This document shows, piece by piece, positions 35,331 through 47,887 of a stretch of 64,000 nucleotides of DNA (positions are counted from its first letter, which is position 1; every line of letters starts with the position of its first letter). This DNA comes from Zygnema cylindricum (taxonomy: Eukaryota > Streptophyta > Zygnematophyceae > Zygnematales > Zygnemataceae), in the NCBI GenBank assembly GCA_037447655.1, contig JBBHKE010001354.1, forward strand, positions 1 to 64,000, given 5' to 3'. The position numbers and the translations under genes are program-made. Below the pieces are notes generated by a model. The model was not told the DNA's origin. It saw nothing but the letters and a program-made list of their open reading frames with translations, and did no database searches.

Positions 35331-37160
35331 TGTAATAGGCCCGGCCAATGTATCCTAAAATCCCGCTTGATGTGAGAGGTTTGTGAGGTGGCAACAGATG
35401 GTAATGGCTTGCGATTGAGGCTTAAGAAATTGCCACGTGTATGTTATTCGACGTGCCTAGGCTTGAAGTAGCGAGCGGTACAGTTGGCGGCTTTATTTTG
35501 CTCTCGTCTGGCCGTACAGTTGACCAGCATAGGGTGAGTTTGCTACGCCGAAGCTGCCCCTCCCTCTAGTCACACAAACAAAAAAACACGCGGTCGTCGT
35601 CTAGAAGTACCGTACACTGCCGTACATATAGTTTGTTTTTTTGCGTACATGTATGTGTTTGGCTCTCTGCAACTTGGCGGCCAACGAGGCGCAGTGCCGG
35701 TCGACCGTACAAACCTGGATACTGTTGACATCCGCCGACAGGAACGTCGCTGTTGAGCTTCTCCAGTACTGTACGTGACGTGACATTGGAAATCGGTATC
35801 TTAAATCATGTCTACTGCAGTATTGAGGGATGACGTGTCTAGCGTAGAGTGTTTTTTCACTTTAAACCCTAAGTTAAGCCACAAATGACAAGCATGCAAA
35901 TGAACAGTGGTAATCTTGACAAGCCACATCATCAATCCATATTCTTGTCAAGAGTTCAAATTCGTACGATCTGCATCCAGATACGTCACCCATACGTACT
36001 ACAGCGTTAATCCATTCGTACACCTGGAGCTCCTGTTTTGCATCTTCATTGGTAAATGTTAAAAAGCTTGTCGGCAACAGACAATGTATAAGCTTGTCTC
36101 ATTACCTCTCTGTACATTCCTAAACAAATCAAAAAAGTGTACTTTTCCTAAATATCCGGACACGAGTATTCCAAAATTGCCAGTGGACCAGCGGTCCACT
36201 TGCGACATAGCATCCGTACCATTCAAATTGCTCTTGTAGATCGCACGCGTAAATTCAATATCCATTCAGTTACCTCCGAGTTTTCTCCAGTCAAATTAAC
36301 AAAGTCATCGAACATTTTTGTTGCAGGATTTCAGCTCACCACTCCGATGCTGCCACGATTGTCTGTTGTCTATGCAATTTGCGTCCGTACATCGAGCTTT
36401 TCTTGACATTTTCAAAGCCGCTAGCCGCGGAGTAACGATAACGACAAATTAATGTAATTGTCTGTGCATTCCCCAGGCGCTGGCCACAGCCGTCGATCCG
36501 GAGCCGTCCAACAGTACAATGTCATCGGCCGTCCCATCAAATCCGTACAAGGTACGACAGAAACTGCCAAATTATGACGGGACAACCGGCGGTTGGCTAT
36601 TCACAATCTTCAGCGAACATTTGTCCGTATTATTTCCGTGCCGTACAGTCGTACACGCTTTTTTAAAGCCAATGAACTGACTGGAACACGTGTACTTATG
36701 AAGACTCTCTCCTCCAAATCTTCCTTTGACACCACTCTTCTTTTTCATCTTTCCTCTATCCAATCGCCCTCCCTCTCTTATCTCTCTCTCTCTCTCTCTC
36801 TTCCCTCCCCACCAACTCCAAGAAAATGAAAATGACCCAAAAAGAAAAAAATCAGCACAAGAAAATATTTTCCGTACGACACCCAAAATCAGAAGAAAAC
36901 TTCAAATAAAAGACAAAATTACAAATTAAAACAACCAACTAAAGTAAACGAAACTGTTTTTTTTTTTTTTTTTTCTTTTGTCCGACATGTGTAGAGCTTT
37001 CGATAGGTCTGATCCTGCCACAGAAATCCTCGGTCCGTGATACTTCTTTCCCGATCTGATGGTCTCGATTGCTGACCGACCTTCCGATTTCTCTGATGCC
37101 ATCTTCGGTATCTCCCCAGACTTTCATAAACCGGAGAGATCTTTCCACGCCATTGGCTAA
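35331..37160. other. Unassigned region upstream of the pyrophosphatase-like gene
   Basis: Open minus-strand frames at 35874-36077 and 36059-36265 match nothing I know. A CT tract lies at about 36778-36802 and a poly-T run at 36957-36975. The missing 5' exons of the pyrophosphatase-like gene would have to lie here, but none with the expected core motifs was found. Confidence 0.35.
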
Positions 37161-39708
37161 ACCCCACCAGAACTGCTGGCAGAGCTTTGGACCCCACTAC
37201 GACACCGTCTCCGAGACGGTCACGTCTCCTTTTTCTCCCACGCGCCCCTTTGGAATTTTGGGATTTTGCCCCAAACTTGGGCCGACAAGGAGGACCATGT
37301 CACGTCACAAGGCGGTTTAAATAACGACAATCGGCCGGTGGAGGTGGTAGAAATAGGGTTTAAAAATAGGGTTTGGGGGGAGGTATATGCGGTGAAGGCG
37401 CTGGGAGCTTTCGCAGTGGTCGACGCGGTGACCTACGAAATTTCCTGGAAGGTGGTCGCGATCGCGGCCGAGGACGCGATGGCGGGGGAGATGGAGGGAG
37501 TGAGAGACTTGAATGAGAAGATGGGAGGGACGCTGGAGAGGATAAGGGAGTGGTTGAGGGTTTGTCACGTCACGCAGCCAGGTGAGGGGAGGGGAGGGAG
37601 GGGAAGGGAGGGGAGGGGAGGAGAGGGTGAGGGGAAAGGAAGGGAGGAAGTGGGGAGATAGGAGGAAGGAGGGAGGTGTTGGGAAATAGGTGGGAAGAGG
37701 GCAAAGAGAGAGGGAAACGATGTGGGAGACGGAGCTGAAACGATGGAGAGGTTAAATGTGATTTTAGTAAAAAAAGGGAGGGAGATGCTTTGGTTGATTA
37801 ATGTTTTTTCCAGTAGGTTTCTTCTTTTGTTGTCTGTTTTCCTCAAAGGGAATTCTCACATAATATATTGAGACATTAGTTGGAGTAACTTATTGTTAAC
37901 TTTCGCACGACAAATTTCAAAAGAGGGAAAAATAACAGTTTTAAGTTTTATTGTTACGAAAGAAAGACAAAAAAGACATTTGGGCCGTGTCGTTCTTCAT
38001 CGTATGTCTGCGAGTTTACCGTTTCAAATTTACCGTTCTTATTTGCTAATTGCATTAATTACATATTAATATTTGTATAAAACCTACATGGATATTTTAC
38101 ATGTTTCCATTTGTCAAGTTGCAGGGAAAATTCGGATGATGTGTGTTTTTGTTAATTTGGGAAGGGATTGAAAGTTCCTAAGATTGATCTGATCTGAACT
38201 GATCCCGCGCCGCGCATCCCAAAAAAAAATCAAAGATCCGATCCGGTTCGATCCATTGATCCAAACCTCGCCTTACATGCTGCTTCCAAATTTTTTTACC
38301 TGTAAAAACCTTCGTAACTCATCATTTCCCATGTGCATCTCTTAATTTTTTCGCAGACGACAGAGAAAACATTTTCGGTCTCAACGAACGGGCGGCCGAT
38401 GTGAAGGAAGCCATGGCTGCGATTGCCCAAGCACATGCCAGCTGGCAGCTTCTCACTGCTGACTCAGCACCGCACCAAAGGTTGGCGCTCGAACTCTCTA
38501 TGTATGCCCCGTGGACCTGGGCAAAAATTCACGGGATTCAACCGTCTCACATGGAAGATCAGCGTGATGACGTCAGCATAAATGAAAGCGAATCACAGTC
38601 GATGTCTTCAGACTGTTCGTCTCTGACAAACGAATTTGAGAAGCTCCCGACTTTTCTTCGGTCACCTGGAAAATTATTGCGACCAGCGTATATAGAACTT
38701 ATGCCGTTAGTGGAGCATAACATAAGTAACCAATCGGGGACGTTACGGTCGGGACATAATAGTAGTGGCAGTAATAGCAGTATTAGCAGTAATAGTAGCT
38801 TTAGTAGTAATAACGGTTTTACTGGTAGCAATGCAAGCAATAATAGTTATAACAACCACGTCTCAAATAACAATATTGTTAGGAGTACAGCCATAAAAGC
38901 TCCTCGAGGAGAAGTGGAGAAGGCGTGGAAGGAAGCGGAACGCAATTTGTCGGTGGGAGGACTACTGGGTACAATGGGGGAACAGGGACCGTGGGGAAGG
39001 AGACAAGTGGGTGAAGGATCAGTAAGGGATCATGGAGATGGGAGAGCCGTAGAAGAAGGGTTTGTCCAGGAAGGGAGAGGATATAATGCCAAAGCAGTTT
39101 TTCCGTACGGTCCTAATATGTATGAAGATAGAGGGGAAACGAGGGAAGATTTTCGACTTAAGTTGTTCGATCATGACGGTGGTAATGAGACATGGGAAAA
39201 GGCAGAGTCACGTCGTGTGACGAGAGAGGGAGGAGATAGACGGGAGAGAGGGGAGCTGGGAAACAGAGGAGAAAGAGGAGAGAGGGGAGAGAGGGGAGAC
39301 AGGCGAGTTCAACAGTCGTCAACACTTAAGCACATGGGCACATTTCCCGTCGCTTACCCCAAAAGTAAAGTGAGACAGAAGAGAGTCTCGTGGTCGGAAT
39401 TTGTGGAGGTGAGGGAAATTCCGGCTCGAGAGAGTAGTGGAGAGGACGAGGGAGGGAGAAGAGAGATGGTGGAGGAAGGATTGTTTAGAGTAAACCCAAA
39501 CCAGAGTAGGAACAACAAACAGCATCAAATTGAAGCATGGCATGGCCTTAGTCAAAAAACACGAGGGCGAGATTTTTCCCAATTGGACAATGTTGGAACT
39601 TTCGGGAACAAATATTCTCATAATGGACATTTGGAGGACGAATTTACTCTCACCGAGGATACACTTATGAAACTGCGACAAGTGTCCAAGCAGAGATTCC
39701 ATAACTAA
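37161..39708 (+). CDS. Divergent soluble inorganic pyrophosphatase-like protein, 5' end unknown
   Basis: Two exons join in phase: 37161-37581 (open from a stop at 37158; true 5' boundary and start unknown) and 38357-39708. The joined frame follows family I pyrophosphatases of the plastid type: NFGILPQTW, then DNRPVEVVEIG, GEV-AVKALGA, SWKVVAI, TLERIREWL, NIFGL, and SWQLL at the end of the fold. Such enzymes split pyrophosphate to phosphate with Mg2+. Several active-site residues appear lost: the family DNDPVD reads DNRPVE, the Asp of LDWK reads Ser, and the Tyr-Lys of RDYK reads Cys-His. About 50 residues between VSFF and WNFG also seem absent. About 400 extra residues follow, with a Ser/Asn-rich stretch (38700-38890) and RGE repeats (39235-39305). 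It is probably a non-catalytic relative or a decaying gene; the intact long frame and matching splice phases favour a real gene. Confidence 0.6.
37582..37720. repeat. GGGGA/GGGA-rich tract
   Basis: An imperfect G-rich purine tract at the 5' end of the intron of the pyrophosphatase-like gene. Its shadow frames on both strands are low complexity. Confidence 0.85.
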
Positions 39709-42480
39709 TCTTAATGGGAAAATAAGATAGAAGTGACATTAAATGGTTTTCTTCATCTCGGTGAGGAAAAGGTTGAGAAAGTCGACAATTCGGCCATCAT
39801 TTCTGACTGTGAACTGTGTACAGATCTCAGAGTTTTTTTTTATTATTATTATTGTTAGGGCTATTATTGGGGTTTCATTGCAACCGCAAACACAAACAGA
39901 AAAGTAGCTCGGTTTGGAGGAACTTTCGTTTCGGTCATAAAATTCGTTCAATTATTTCACCAACAAATAAGGTGCTTGGTCGGCTTTAGATATGCCAGGA
40001 GAAGTAACATGCTTGAAATATTTTCTCGCTTTTTTTTGTTTCTTTTCCTTTTTTTCCTTCTTTTTTGTGGATTTCCACATGGAAGTGAGCAGATGTCAAG
40101 CAGAGTTACTTTAGACAATAAGCATCAAGGTCACATGATAAATTGACATTGTGTTAAAACCATTTTTTTTTCAATTTGACTAGTCTAACATTATCAGCTG
40201 TTCTGGTTTGTCGATATGTTATGGGATTGGATCTCATGATTTGTGCCTTTTTTTCGCATTTGTAAACTCGCAAAAAATGGATTTTTTTGTGGAGCACTAA
40301 TTCGGTATTCTAAAATCGGTGGAAATATCATAGTATAGCTCCTAGCTTTTCTTTTCTTTGTGGCTTGCCCAAGGCTTCTGTTTTTTGTTTCGATTTTTTT
40401 TAAAATTGCAAAGAAAGTCATTTGAACTTAGCAATCCTGTGGAACTTTGCTCTTTGACAAGTGCGGTAAAGTGAACGAAAAATGATCTTGGTGGGGAGAT
40501 AAGAAGAGTATCGTTTATACCCATAATAATGAAATAATAATTATTGATTGTTCAATATATGTCACGAGTAAATTTCAACATACTGAACTTACAAGCCCTC
40601 AAAGTACAAATAAAGGCTAGTGACATCACAAGTCACATCAGGATTTGGTCACTGTAGCTCATGGTATTTTTGGTAATAATGACATATTTTTTATACGTTC
40701 AATGTTAAGTGTTGTAAACGCTTTGGCAATTGTAAGGATTTTGAGACATACGTTTTAGAACCGAGAATTGCGTTGGGTTGTTCAAACTAAAATACAATCT
40801 TAACCGTCCATTGTCCAAACCTATGTAAGTTGAAAACTCGATTAAATTGGGAGCAGTAGTTCATCATGATAGGTAATTAGGTATATGATGTGAAGTACAC
40901 GGAGTTACCAAGCAAGAGTCGTCCACAGTCTTGTATCCAAAAATGATGGATAGGCATGACGGGTTAACTTTCAGCTTGAGGAATATCTAAGGCACTTTGT
41001 GAACTCCCATCATAGTAATTGAGATGAATACTTGAATATGTGAATTCGGTGAGTATGCAATAAACAATATATATGGTGCTAACATCAAAGCTACACTGTT
41101 TAATCTCAACTCCTCCAAAGAAACTGGAAGTGCTACCCAACTTTCCACACGAGTGTAATAAGCCTTGGAAGTTGGACGGTCCAGATCAACTGCCCGTTTC
41201 ATTGCCGTGATTGATGGCGTTTATGAACATGAAGTTGAGAGCATTATCCACCACAAAGAGGTTCGTAGAGGCCGAGGCTCTCGAAAAAAAATTCCCCATA
41301 ACGTGGGTCGATACCCCAACAGAGTGTAACTTTTGGGAGTTAGAAGTTAATTTGACATGTGATGCGCTTATTATCGAATATCCAACCTATGGAGCTGCCA
41401 CCCAACAGGTAAGGGCCGTACTAACTGGCTCAAATAAAAGCTCGATACAATGACAATCCAATGGCATAATTGGAAGAGTTCAAATTTGAGGAATACTTAT
41501 GCGTTCACTCATTGAACCGATCTCCCAAGAAGACATCCCTTAAAAGAAGTACAAGACACAAAAGATAGGTAATTTGTTGTAATCACTAGTGGAGAATGTT
41601 TCCAAATGATACAAGCGGACTTGAATTTTTCAAAGGGATGAGGTATATAACGGGAATGGGCACATTTTTATTTGTGTGCCATGGGGACTTCCCGCATTTG
41701 CCAAATAGGTCAATGCACTGGATGGGTGCACGTTGGATATGTGCACACATGTTTTTGCTTTGCGTACATCCGCGCCGTTTAAACGTTTTCGAACACACAG
41801 TGTTTACATAGGCCACGGTACACCGTGTTTCGCTATAAATGTGAAGTGGCTGAAAGAACATCAACACTAATAGCGATGCACGGTGCACCATGCATGCGTC
41901 GCATGCTCGCGTAACGAAACATTCACAGTGCGGACTCGGCATCGGCTGGTCCGCAGGCTACTGTAATGTGATTTAATGCCACTGCCGCCAGCCATTCAGT
42001 TCTTGACGAGTGGCCTAGAAAGATTCGTCTGCGGCAGCTGCCAGTCGCCACGGTAGTGAGTTTGTACTGTTTCCAATTTTCTACTGGAGCTCGCCAATCG
42101 AAATGTGTTAACTTCAGCTTTCCGAAACAGCGTCGCAATCCGACATGTGTCCGAGCGATTCATGGTGTACCCGCACATAATTGCATTGCTGGTAACAGCA
42201 TATAGTGGGGACAAGACCACTGTACTGTCTGATTCAGCCTTCAGGGCATCACAGCAGAAGACCATTTGCGAATTTTACCGTACGATGGATTCTTTGAGCA
42301 TGTATTAGAATTGGGGAGGGAAGGTACGGTACTGTACTGAGCACTTACGTTTCGAAACGAATTAAACTGGCTTCGCCAGTTCAGTATATTTAATTCGCTC
42401 ACGATTTATACCGAAATGGTTCGGTTGATCGACTTTAGAAACTGCTTGGTTCAGTTCCATCACGCAACTTGGTTTGTAAC
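39709..42480. other. 3' flank and gene-free spacer
   Basis: The first few hundred bases may be the 3' UTR of the pyrophosphatase-like gene. Open frames at 40987-41202 (minus), 41211-41453 and 41596-41811 (plus) match no family I recognise. A 65-bp MITE-like palindrome lies at 41821-41885. Confidence 0.35.
41821..41885. mobile_element. 65-bp MITE-like palindrome
   Basis: Begins CACCGTGTTTCGCTAT and ends ATAGCGATGCACGGTG, with TA at the left (41819-41820) and CA at the right. It looks like a minimal member of the TA-target family. Confidence 0.45.
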
Positions 42481-43149
42481 TAGTGTTGGGTATCGAGGAC
42501 CGTTTGCCAATATTCGATATATATCGAATATTAGGTACCCAATAATCGATATATCACTTCGATATATCGAAAATCAAAATATCGCGATATATCTCCAATA
42601 TATCGCCAATATATCGTATCGTCAATATATCGAGGCATTTAAAAAAAAAAAATGAAATTTTTCACAGGTCTCCAAAGTCACGTGCCTTCGGACAAGGTGA
42701 CCGTAAAATCTTTGCCGAAAAGAAGTACGGTTTTTTCCTATAAGTCAGCAGAGTGAAGGAGATCTCTGAGGTACATTGACACGGTACACTTGCAAAGTAC
42801 ACGTACGTAATACGCAAGTACGGATTTCCATACGAAAATGGTCAGTTTGTCGGCGTCTTTTAGGGTTTTTTAGGGTTTTAGGGTTTTTTAGGGTTACATT
42901 TTGCGGCGTCTACCTTTAAGTCACGGAACGAAAATCACGTCGTACGTCGGGTATCCGACAATTTGTTTTTTTCGCTAAAATAACATATTATATAAAATAT
43001 TTAATGTATAAAATACTATATATCGCGATATATATCGCGATCATTTATGTTAGTATCGGTACGATATATCGAAGATTCTGCTCGATCGATATTCGATATA
43101 TCGAATATCGAAATTATCGTGATATGAAATTACCCGATACCCAACACTA
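42481..43149. mobile_element. hAT-type MITE with perfect 8-bp TSD
   Basis: 669 bp with inverted termini TAGTGTTGGGTATCG and CGATACCCAACACTA, flanked by identical TTTGTAAC (42473-42480 and 43150-43157). Both ends are packed with ATATCGATAT-type words, and the centre has telomere-like TTTAGGG words. A partial relative starts at 46271. Confidence 0.9.
42858..42895. repeat. Interstitial telomere-like TTTAGGG words
   Basis: Four TTTAGGG-type words with variable spacing inside the hAT-type MITE. The plant telomere repeat is TTTAGGG; here the T runs vary, so it is not a clean telomeric array. Confidence 0.7.
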
Positions 43150-43702
43150 TTTGTAACGCTGTACCGAATGTACGGATACCGTATCATTAAGTAACGCTAT
43201 AAGAATAAGGGTACTTTTGCATGTAACTGAAACTTTAGCGAAGATTCTCGGTACTACTTTTCAGAGAATTTGTATCATAGTTCAAAAGTATGCGTTTTTA
43301 TGGTAGGCCTTTGGTCGGCTTCTTTATCGTAAGTTGTGTTATGGGCTTTTAATGTGATCTTCATAGATCGCTACTTTGATCAGAGACAGTCCGATCGTCC
43401 GAATCTGACAGTGTAAACAATTTTTTTTGGTTCGAATGTTTTAATTGGTCAAATTTTTGGTCCAAATGTTTTAATTGGTCCTAATAGATCCAAATACAAT
43501 ATGGGTCTTAAGGTCATATTGTATGTTTTGCATACAATAGGCATATTCTATGGGCCTACTTTCACCTACTTTTGAACTATGATTCGTAAGTAAAGAAATG
43601 AAATCGTTACTTTAGATTGTGACAGATGTAGACGTGGGTGTAATTTGTGACAGTTGTAGACAACAACAAAAACCGCGACGATTGATGACGTTTACAAAAT
43701 AG

Positions 43703-44446
43703 TAGTGTTGTGTATTGGTTAAAAATTTATCGCGATAACACCGATACCGATAGTTATCGATTACCGAACGGTCAAAGGTCCCTATATTTTTTAATTCGGT
43801 GATTTTGGAATTTTAAAACATTGACAATGTGGTGATTGGATTTTGAGAAATCTGACATTAAAGATTTCTCGAGATTGATAATTGATAGGTTAAGAATTTT
43901 ATAATTGTCAGATTTTGAATTTTGAATAGCTCATAATCGTCCAAATTTCAACTTATGTATTTATTTTTCTCGACCTTATTGCGGATCGTTTCTAAAATGG
44001 ACTAAAAATGCATTAAAAAAAAACCAATGTAGACAAACAATTGAAGTGATATGAGGGAGTAACTAACCTTGCAAAAATAAAAAAACAGTAAAAAGGACAT
44101 TTTGGACGGTTAGGGGAGGGTGTAAAACCAAGTAAAACCCCCTTAAATTACAAATAATGAAGGAAATATCGCGATTTTTTACCGAAATCAGGGGGAAGAG
44201 GGTCCGCGGCACGTCCAGGGAATAACACGTACAGTTGAGTGTACTGGCCGTACATTTATATGTACGACCGATACAGATATTGCTGATAGTTATCAATATC
44301 GGTGTTATCGCCGATAATAACCGATAAATCGGTTATTTATCGACGATAACACCGATAATGATATATCGTACCAATATATCGATTATCGGCTACCCGAAAA
44401 AAGGCCCATATCGGTTCTCCGCAAATCCTTACAAATACACAACACT
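43703..44446. mobile_element. Second hAT-type MITE
   Basis: Inverted termini TAGTGTTGTGTATT and AATACACAACACT. Flanks CAAAATAG (43695-43702) and ATAAATAG (44447-44454) agree at 6 of 8 bases, fitting an aged 8-bp duplication. Both ends are rich in CGATAACACCGATA words. It is related to, but distinct from, the element at 42481-43149. Confidence 0.75.
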
Positions 44447-44952
44447 ATAAATAGCGACGGTTGTAGATGCATAGCTACTTGTGACATTGTAGATGTTTAG
44501 GATTTGTGACATTTTGACGTCACGCTCAAATTATGACAGCGTCGACGTCACAAATCCTAAAACTCCGCCATGGTTTCTCGATTTTGTTTTTTAGTCGTTT
44601 CTCACTATACTTGCCATCAAAATACGCTTAAAGATAGTAAATAGAAATTGTTTTTAGAGATTTTTCATTTGATACCATTATTGACGTTTTTCATTACAAG
44701 GATTGTGAGATACACGCATAGTGAGAGAGGGAAAGAGAGAGGCGCTTTCACGGACTTCGCTTTTGCAAAATGGCTTCGTTGGTCGAAACCCCTCCACAGC
44801 CCCTATACAGAAATCAGCGCACGAAAAACAAAACGCACAGGCTGGAAACATGCAGTGGGTTTTTTTTTAGTTACTCCGTGCAAAAAAATTGTAAAAAACT
44901 TTCGACTCGTGCGACAGCATCTGCATATCCGCTCACCTCATAGAACTTTTTT

Positions 44953-44978
44953 TAAAATCACCTCGCGAGGTGATTTTA
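44953..44978. repeat. 26-bp perfect palindrome in family X copy B
   Basis: Centre CCTCGCGAGG with arms TAAAATCA/TGATTTTA. The equivalent at 47680-47705 is also a perfect 26-bp palindrome, although one base pair differs. Confidence 0.9.
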
Positions 44979-45310
44979 TGTAAAGTTTGAACATAAGCTG
45001 GAAAGACGCGAAAGTGGGTCGAAATGCCCTAAACAACAAATTACATCACGTTAGACGAGAAACTGCAGTACATAGAAAGTTTCCAGGTACCACAAATTGT
45101 ATAGTGGTAATTTCAATTTTTTGGTAAGGTTGCGGATTTTCTCATTTTTTGTCTAAGTTATGGAGGAAAACGACACAAAAAAATAATTGTAATTTTCACA
45201 CATGCAAAAGTACCCTAAGGGTACGGCTCGTGTACTTGTAACTTAGCGAACTTACTTTGTTTTTTAGCGCGGATCCGATGGACCCGGATTTCAAGTGTCT
45301 CTATATGTTT

Positions 45311-46270
45311 ACTCAAAATTGTTACTTAACTCTGTGATAATTGCATGCGTCGACAATGCTCGTGACGGTTGTCAACGTGTACAATTTGTCTTGCCGAACC
45401 CTAATTTTTGAAACTTTTTGAAGCGTCGCAAGACACATCGTAAATTTTGAAACGATTTGGTATGTTAAATGTCGTTGCACAACATCGTAGACATACCGCC
45501 TTGCAGTCGTAGCCGTACGACATGCCTTTGCGTAAACCTCTCTTGTCCGGCAGCCATGACTTCGCAAAATTTTCACCTTCGCAAAATTTTCACCTTTACG
45601 TAAAATGACACTGCACCATCGAGACCCCTAAAAAGAAAACCATACAAGGTGCATGCGGACAAAAACGAACAACCCTGTACTTTTTTCAGTCGTCAAATAC
45701 TTTTGAAAACTTTTCACACGTGGGAATATTTTTTCCTATTTGTGTAAACGATTCTACTTTGTTTAAACACATTGCCGATATGGTTTATGATAAGTTTGAA
45801 GATGACGTGATAGTGGGTCGAAACAACAACAGACGACCAATTTTTTTACATCCTAAGTTCTACGATGATGCAAATTGTAATCTACAAATTTGTGATTTCT
45901 TTGTACGGTCGCAACTTAGGCAGTAATGCGCTAAGTTAAAGGAAAAAGAATGAAAAAAACGTGTATTTAGTCACATGGGGTTGTACCCTAATAAGAGTGC
46001 ATAAAGGACCGTATACTTTACGGAATAAGCAAAAATAGTACGTTAAATCTGACACACGTCATTACATAACTTAGGTTACCATAGCGTTTTCATGACCCCT
46101 AAGGAATTAATAAACCTTTCGGTTCGACATAATCCAACGGTTTGGTTCGATTTGCAAATCTCAATGCTGGTTTCAAAAAAAAACGTTAGCTTACAAATTT
46201 GAGCATAACCGAACCGAACCGAACCGAACCCAGCCGAGAGTTAACTGTACTCCCCGAAACTACAGTACTT
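45311..46270. other. Spacer and repeat fragments, no gene seen
   Basis: Contains short frames such as 45322-45576 (minus) and 45720-45926 (plus) without family resemblance. Family X blocks resume at about 45930. Confidence 0.35.
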
Positions 46271-46400
46271 TAGTGTTGGATATCGAGGACCACTTGCTGA
46301 TATTCGATATGTACCAAATTTTAGGTCCCCGATAATTGATACATCACTTCGATATATCGAAAAGCTATATATCGTCGATATATCCTATTGGGATATGTCA
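46271..46400. mobile_element. Truncated left end of a hAT-type MITE
   Basis: Starts TAGTGTTGGATATCGAGGAC, close to the left end of the element at 42481, and carries the same ATATCGAT words. No matching right end was found. Confidence 0.6.
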
Positions 46401-47887
46401 AAGCTCATTTTCTTACTTTTTATTACAATTCGTGCTACTGCTGCTAGTACTAGTTGTGTTGGTGCTAAAACTAGTAGTGTTGCCGTTGCCAGTATTAGTA
46501 TTACTGCAGCTGGTAGTACTAGCTACTACTATTCCAAATTAATAAAAATAATATTAAAAATTCACAATTTTTACACTTCAAAAAACGTAATATAATTCCA
46601 ACCGACTTCTAAAAGCAACATGTGGCCACAAGTAACCCATATTTCCACATTAATATTAATTATTTACTTTCCCAAATTCCAAATCTAATTCCCTGAATGA
46701 AAAAAAAAAGTTTTATCAAATTATCTTTTGACTAAATTTGTGTGAACTTTTCGTACGTGAAGTTATGTACGTACTAAATAAGTAATTATGTGAATTACAC
46801 AATTAGGCATGTTCTCATAGATGTCTCATGCGCATAGAACGCACGCATGAAACTCACAAAAATAACGAATATGCGCACGAAACAAAATTCAAAATTTTTT
46901 AGCATGCGTTGACCGTCTTTGACTTCATAATACGGTGTATCGCTATTAGTGTTATTAATTTTTACGCCACTTAAAACATTTTTACCCGTACACAATTGTC
47001 CGGTTTTTAAGTTGAGACCGCTAATATGAAGCTAAGAATTTTATATTTAGATCGCAACCGTCAGATCCACAACCCGACATGTGTGTACGAAGAAAATATG
47101 TTTTAAGTGGCAAAAAAAACATTAACCCTAAGGGTATTTTCGCATGTAACCGGAACTTAGTCTTGCTACTTTTTTTTTTAGCAAAGTTCTCCGTACAGCT
47201 TTCAGAGCATTCGAATGTAAACGCAAATAACTTGTCACTTAAAAAAGTGACTTACGTAGACGTGTACGAAGAATTGTGACAGATGAAGTGGTACATAAAA
47301 TGAGGCGAAACTTCCACTCGCCTTCAATTTGAGGCGTTCCTTCGCACGCTGTACAATTATTGTGACTTAGTAATGTCCGTACACCACATTGTCGACATGT
47401 CGAAACCCTAAAATACCTTTCGTTGTCGCACAAAATTTGTGGTTTCGTTTATCGTCTTCCCACTTGCCGACAGGTTGCCAATATTTTCCATAAGCCGTAT
47501 GAATGAGGACACGTGTTTTTGAGAGAGACGACCCCTGTACGAATCAGGGCACGCAAAACATTACGGACAGGCTGGAAAGGTGCAGTGTTTTTTTTTGGTA
47601 CTCCGCGCACAAAAAATGTAAAAATCTTTAGACACATGCGACATTTTCTCCCTGTTCGCTCACCTTATTGGACTTTATTTCAAATCACCTCGCGAGGTGA
47701 TTTGATGTAAAGTTTGAATATGTGTTGAAAGGACGCGAAAGTGGGTCGAAATGAGCCAAACGACAAATTGTATTGCACTAGACGACAAACTATTGTACGT
47801 GTAAAGTTTCAGGGTAACGCAACTAGTACGGTGGTAATTTCTATTTTTTGGTACGGCTGCGGATTTTCACGTTTTTTTCTAAGTTAT
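46401..47887. repeat. Dispersed repeat family X, copy C, cut by a retrotransposon
   Basis: The stretch 47130-47887 matches family X copy B. It stops at 47887, exactly where the outer Ty3/gypsy LTR begins; copy B continues at 45165 with sequence that should lie beyond the window's right edge. A palindrome lies at 47680-47705. The earlier part (46401-47130) is mixed repeat, including a region at about 46930-47120 related to the TA-target MITE interior. Confidence 0.55.
47680..47705. repeat. 26-bp perfect palindrome in family X copy C
   Basis: The same centre as the palindrome at 44953-44978, but with arms TCAAATCA/TGATTTGA: an A-T pair has become a C-G pair with both partners changed. Confidence 0.9.

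Larger units (their letters stand above)
43188..45310. repeat. Dispersed repeat family X, copy B
   Basis: Shares long blocks with 45930-47887, especially 44800-45170 with 47530-47887, and weaker ones with 33580-35330. It is interrupted by the hAT-type MITE at 43703-44446. It contains a 26-bp palindrome (44953-44978). Confidence 0.6.

Noticed and set aside
38559-38840. Leu-rich minus-strand membrane protein
   Set aside because: It is the antisense of the Ser/Asn-rich tail of the pyrophosphatase-like gene.
46336-46542. Plus-strand frame with Leu/Val repeats
   Set aside because: Low-complexity GTAGTACTAG-type sequence next to a truncated MITE; no family match.
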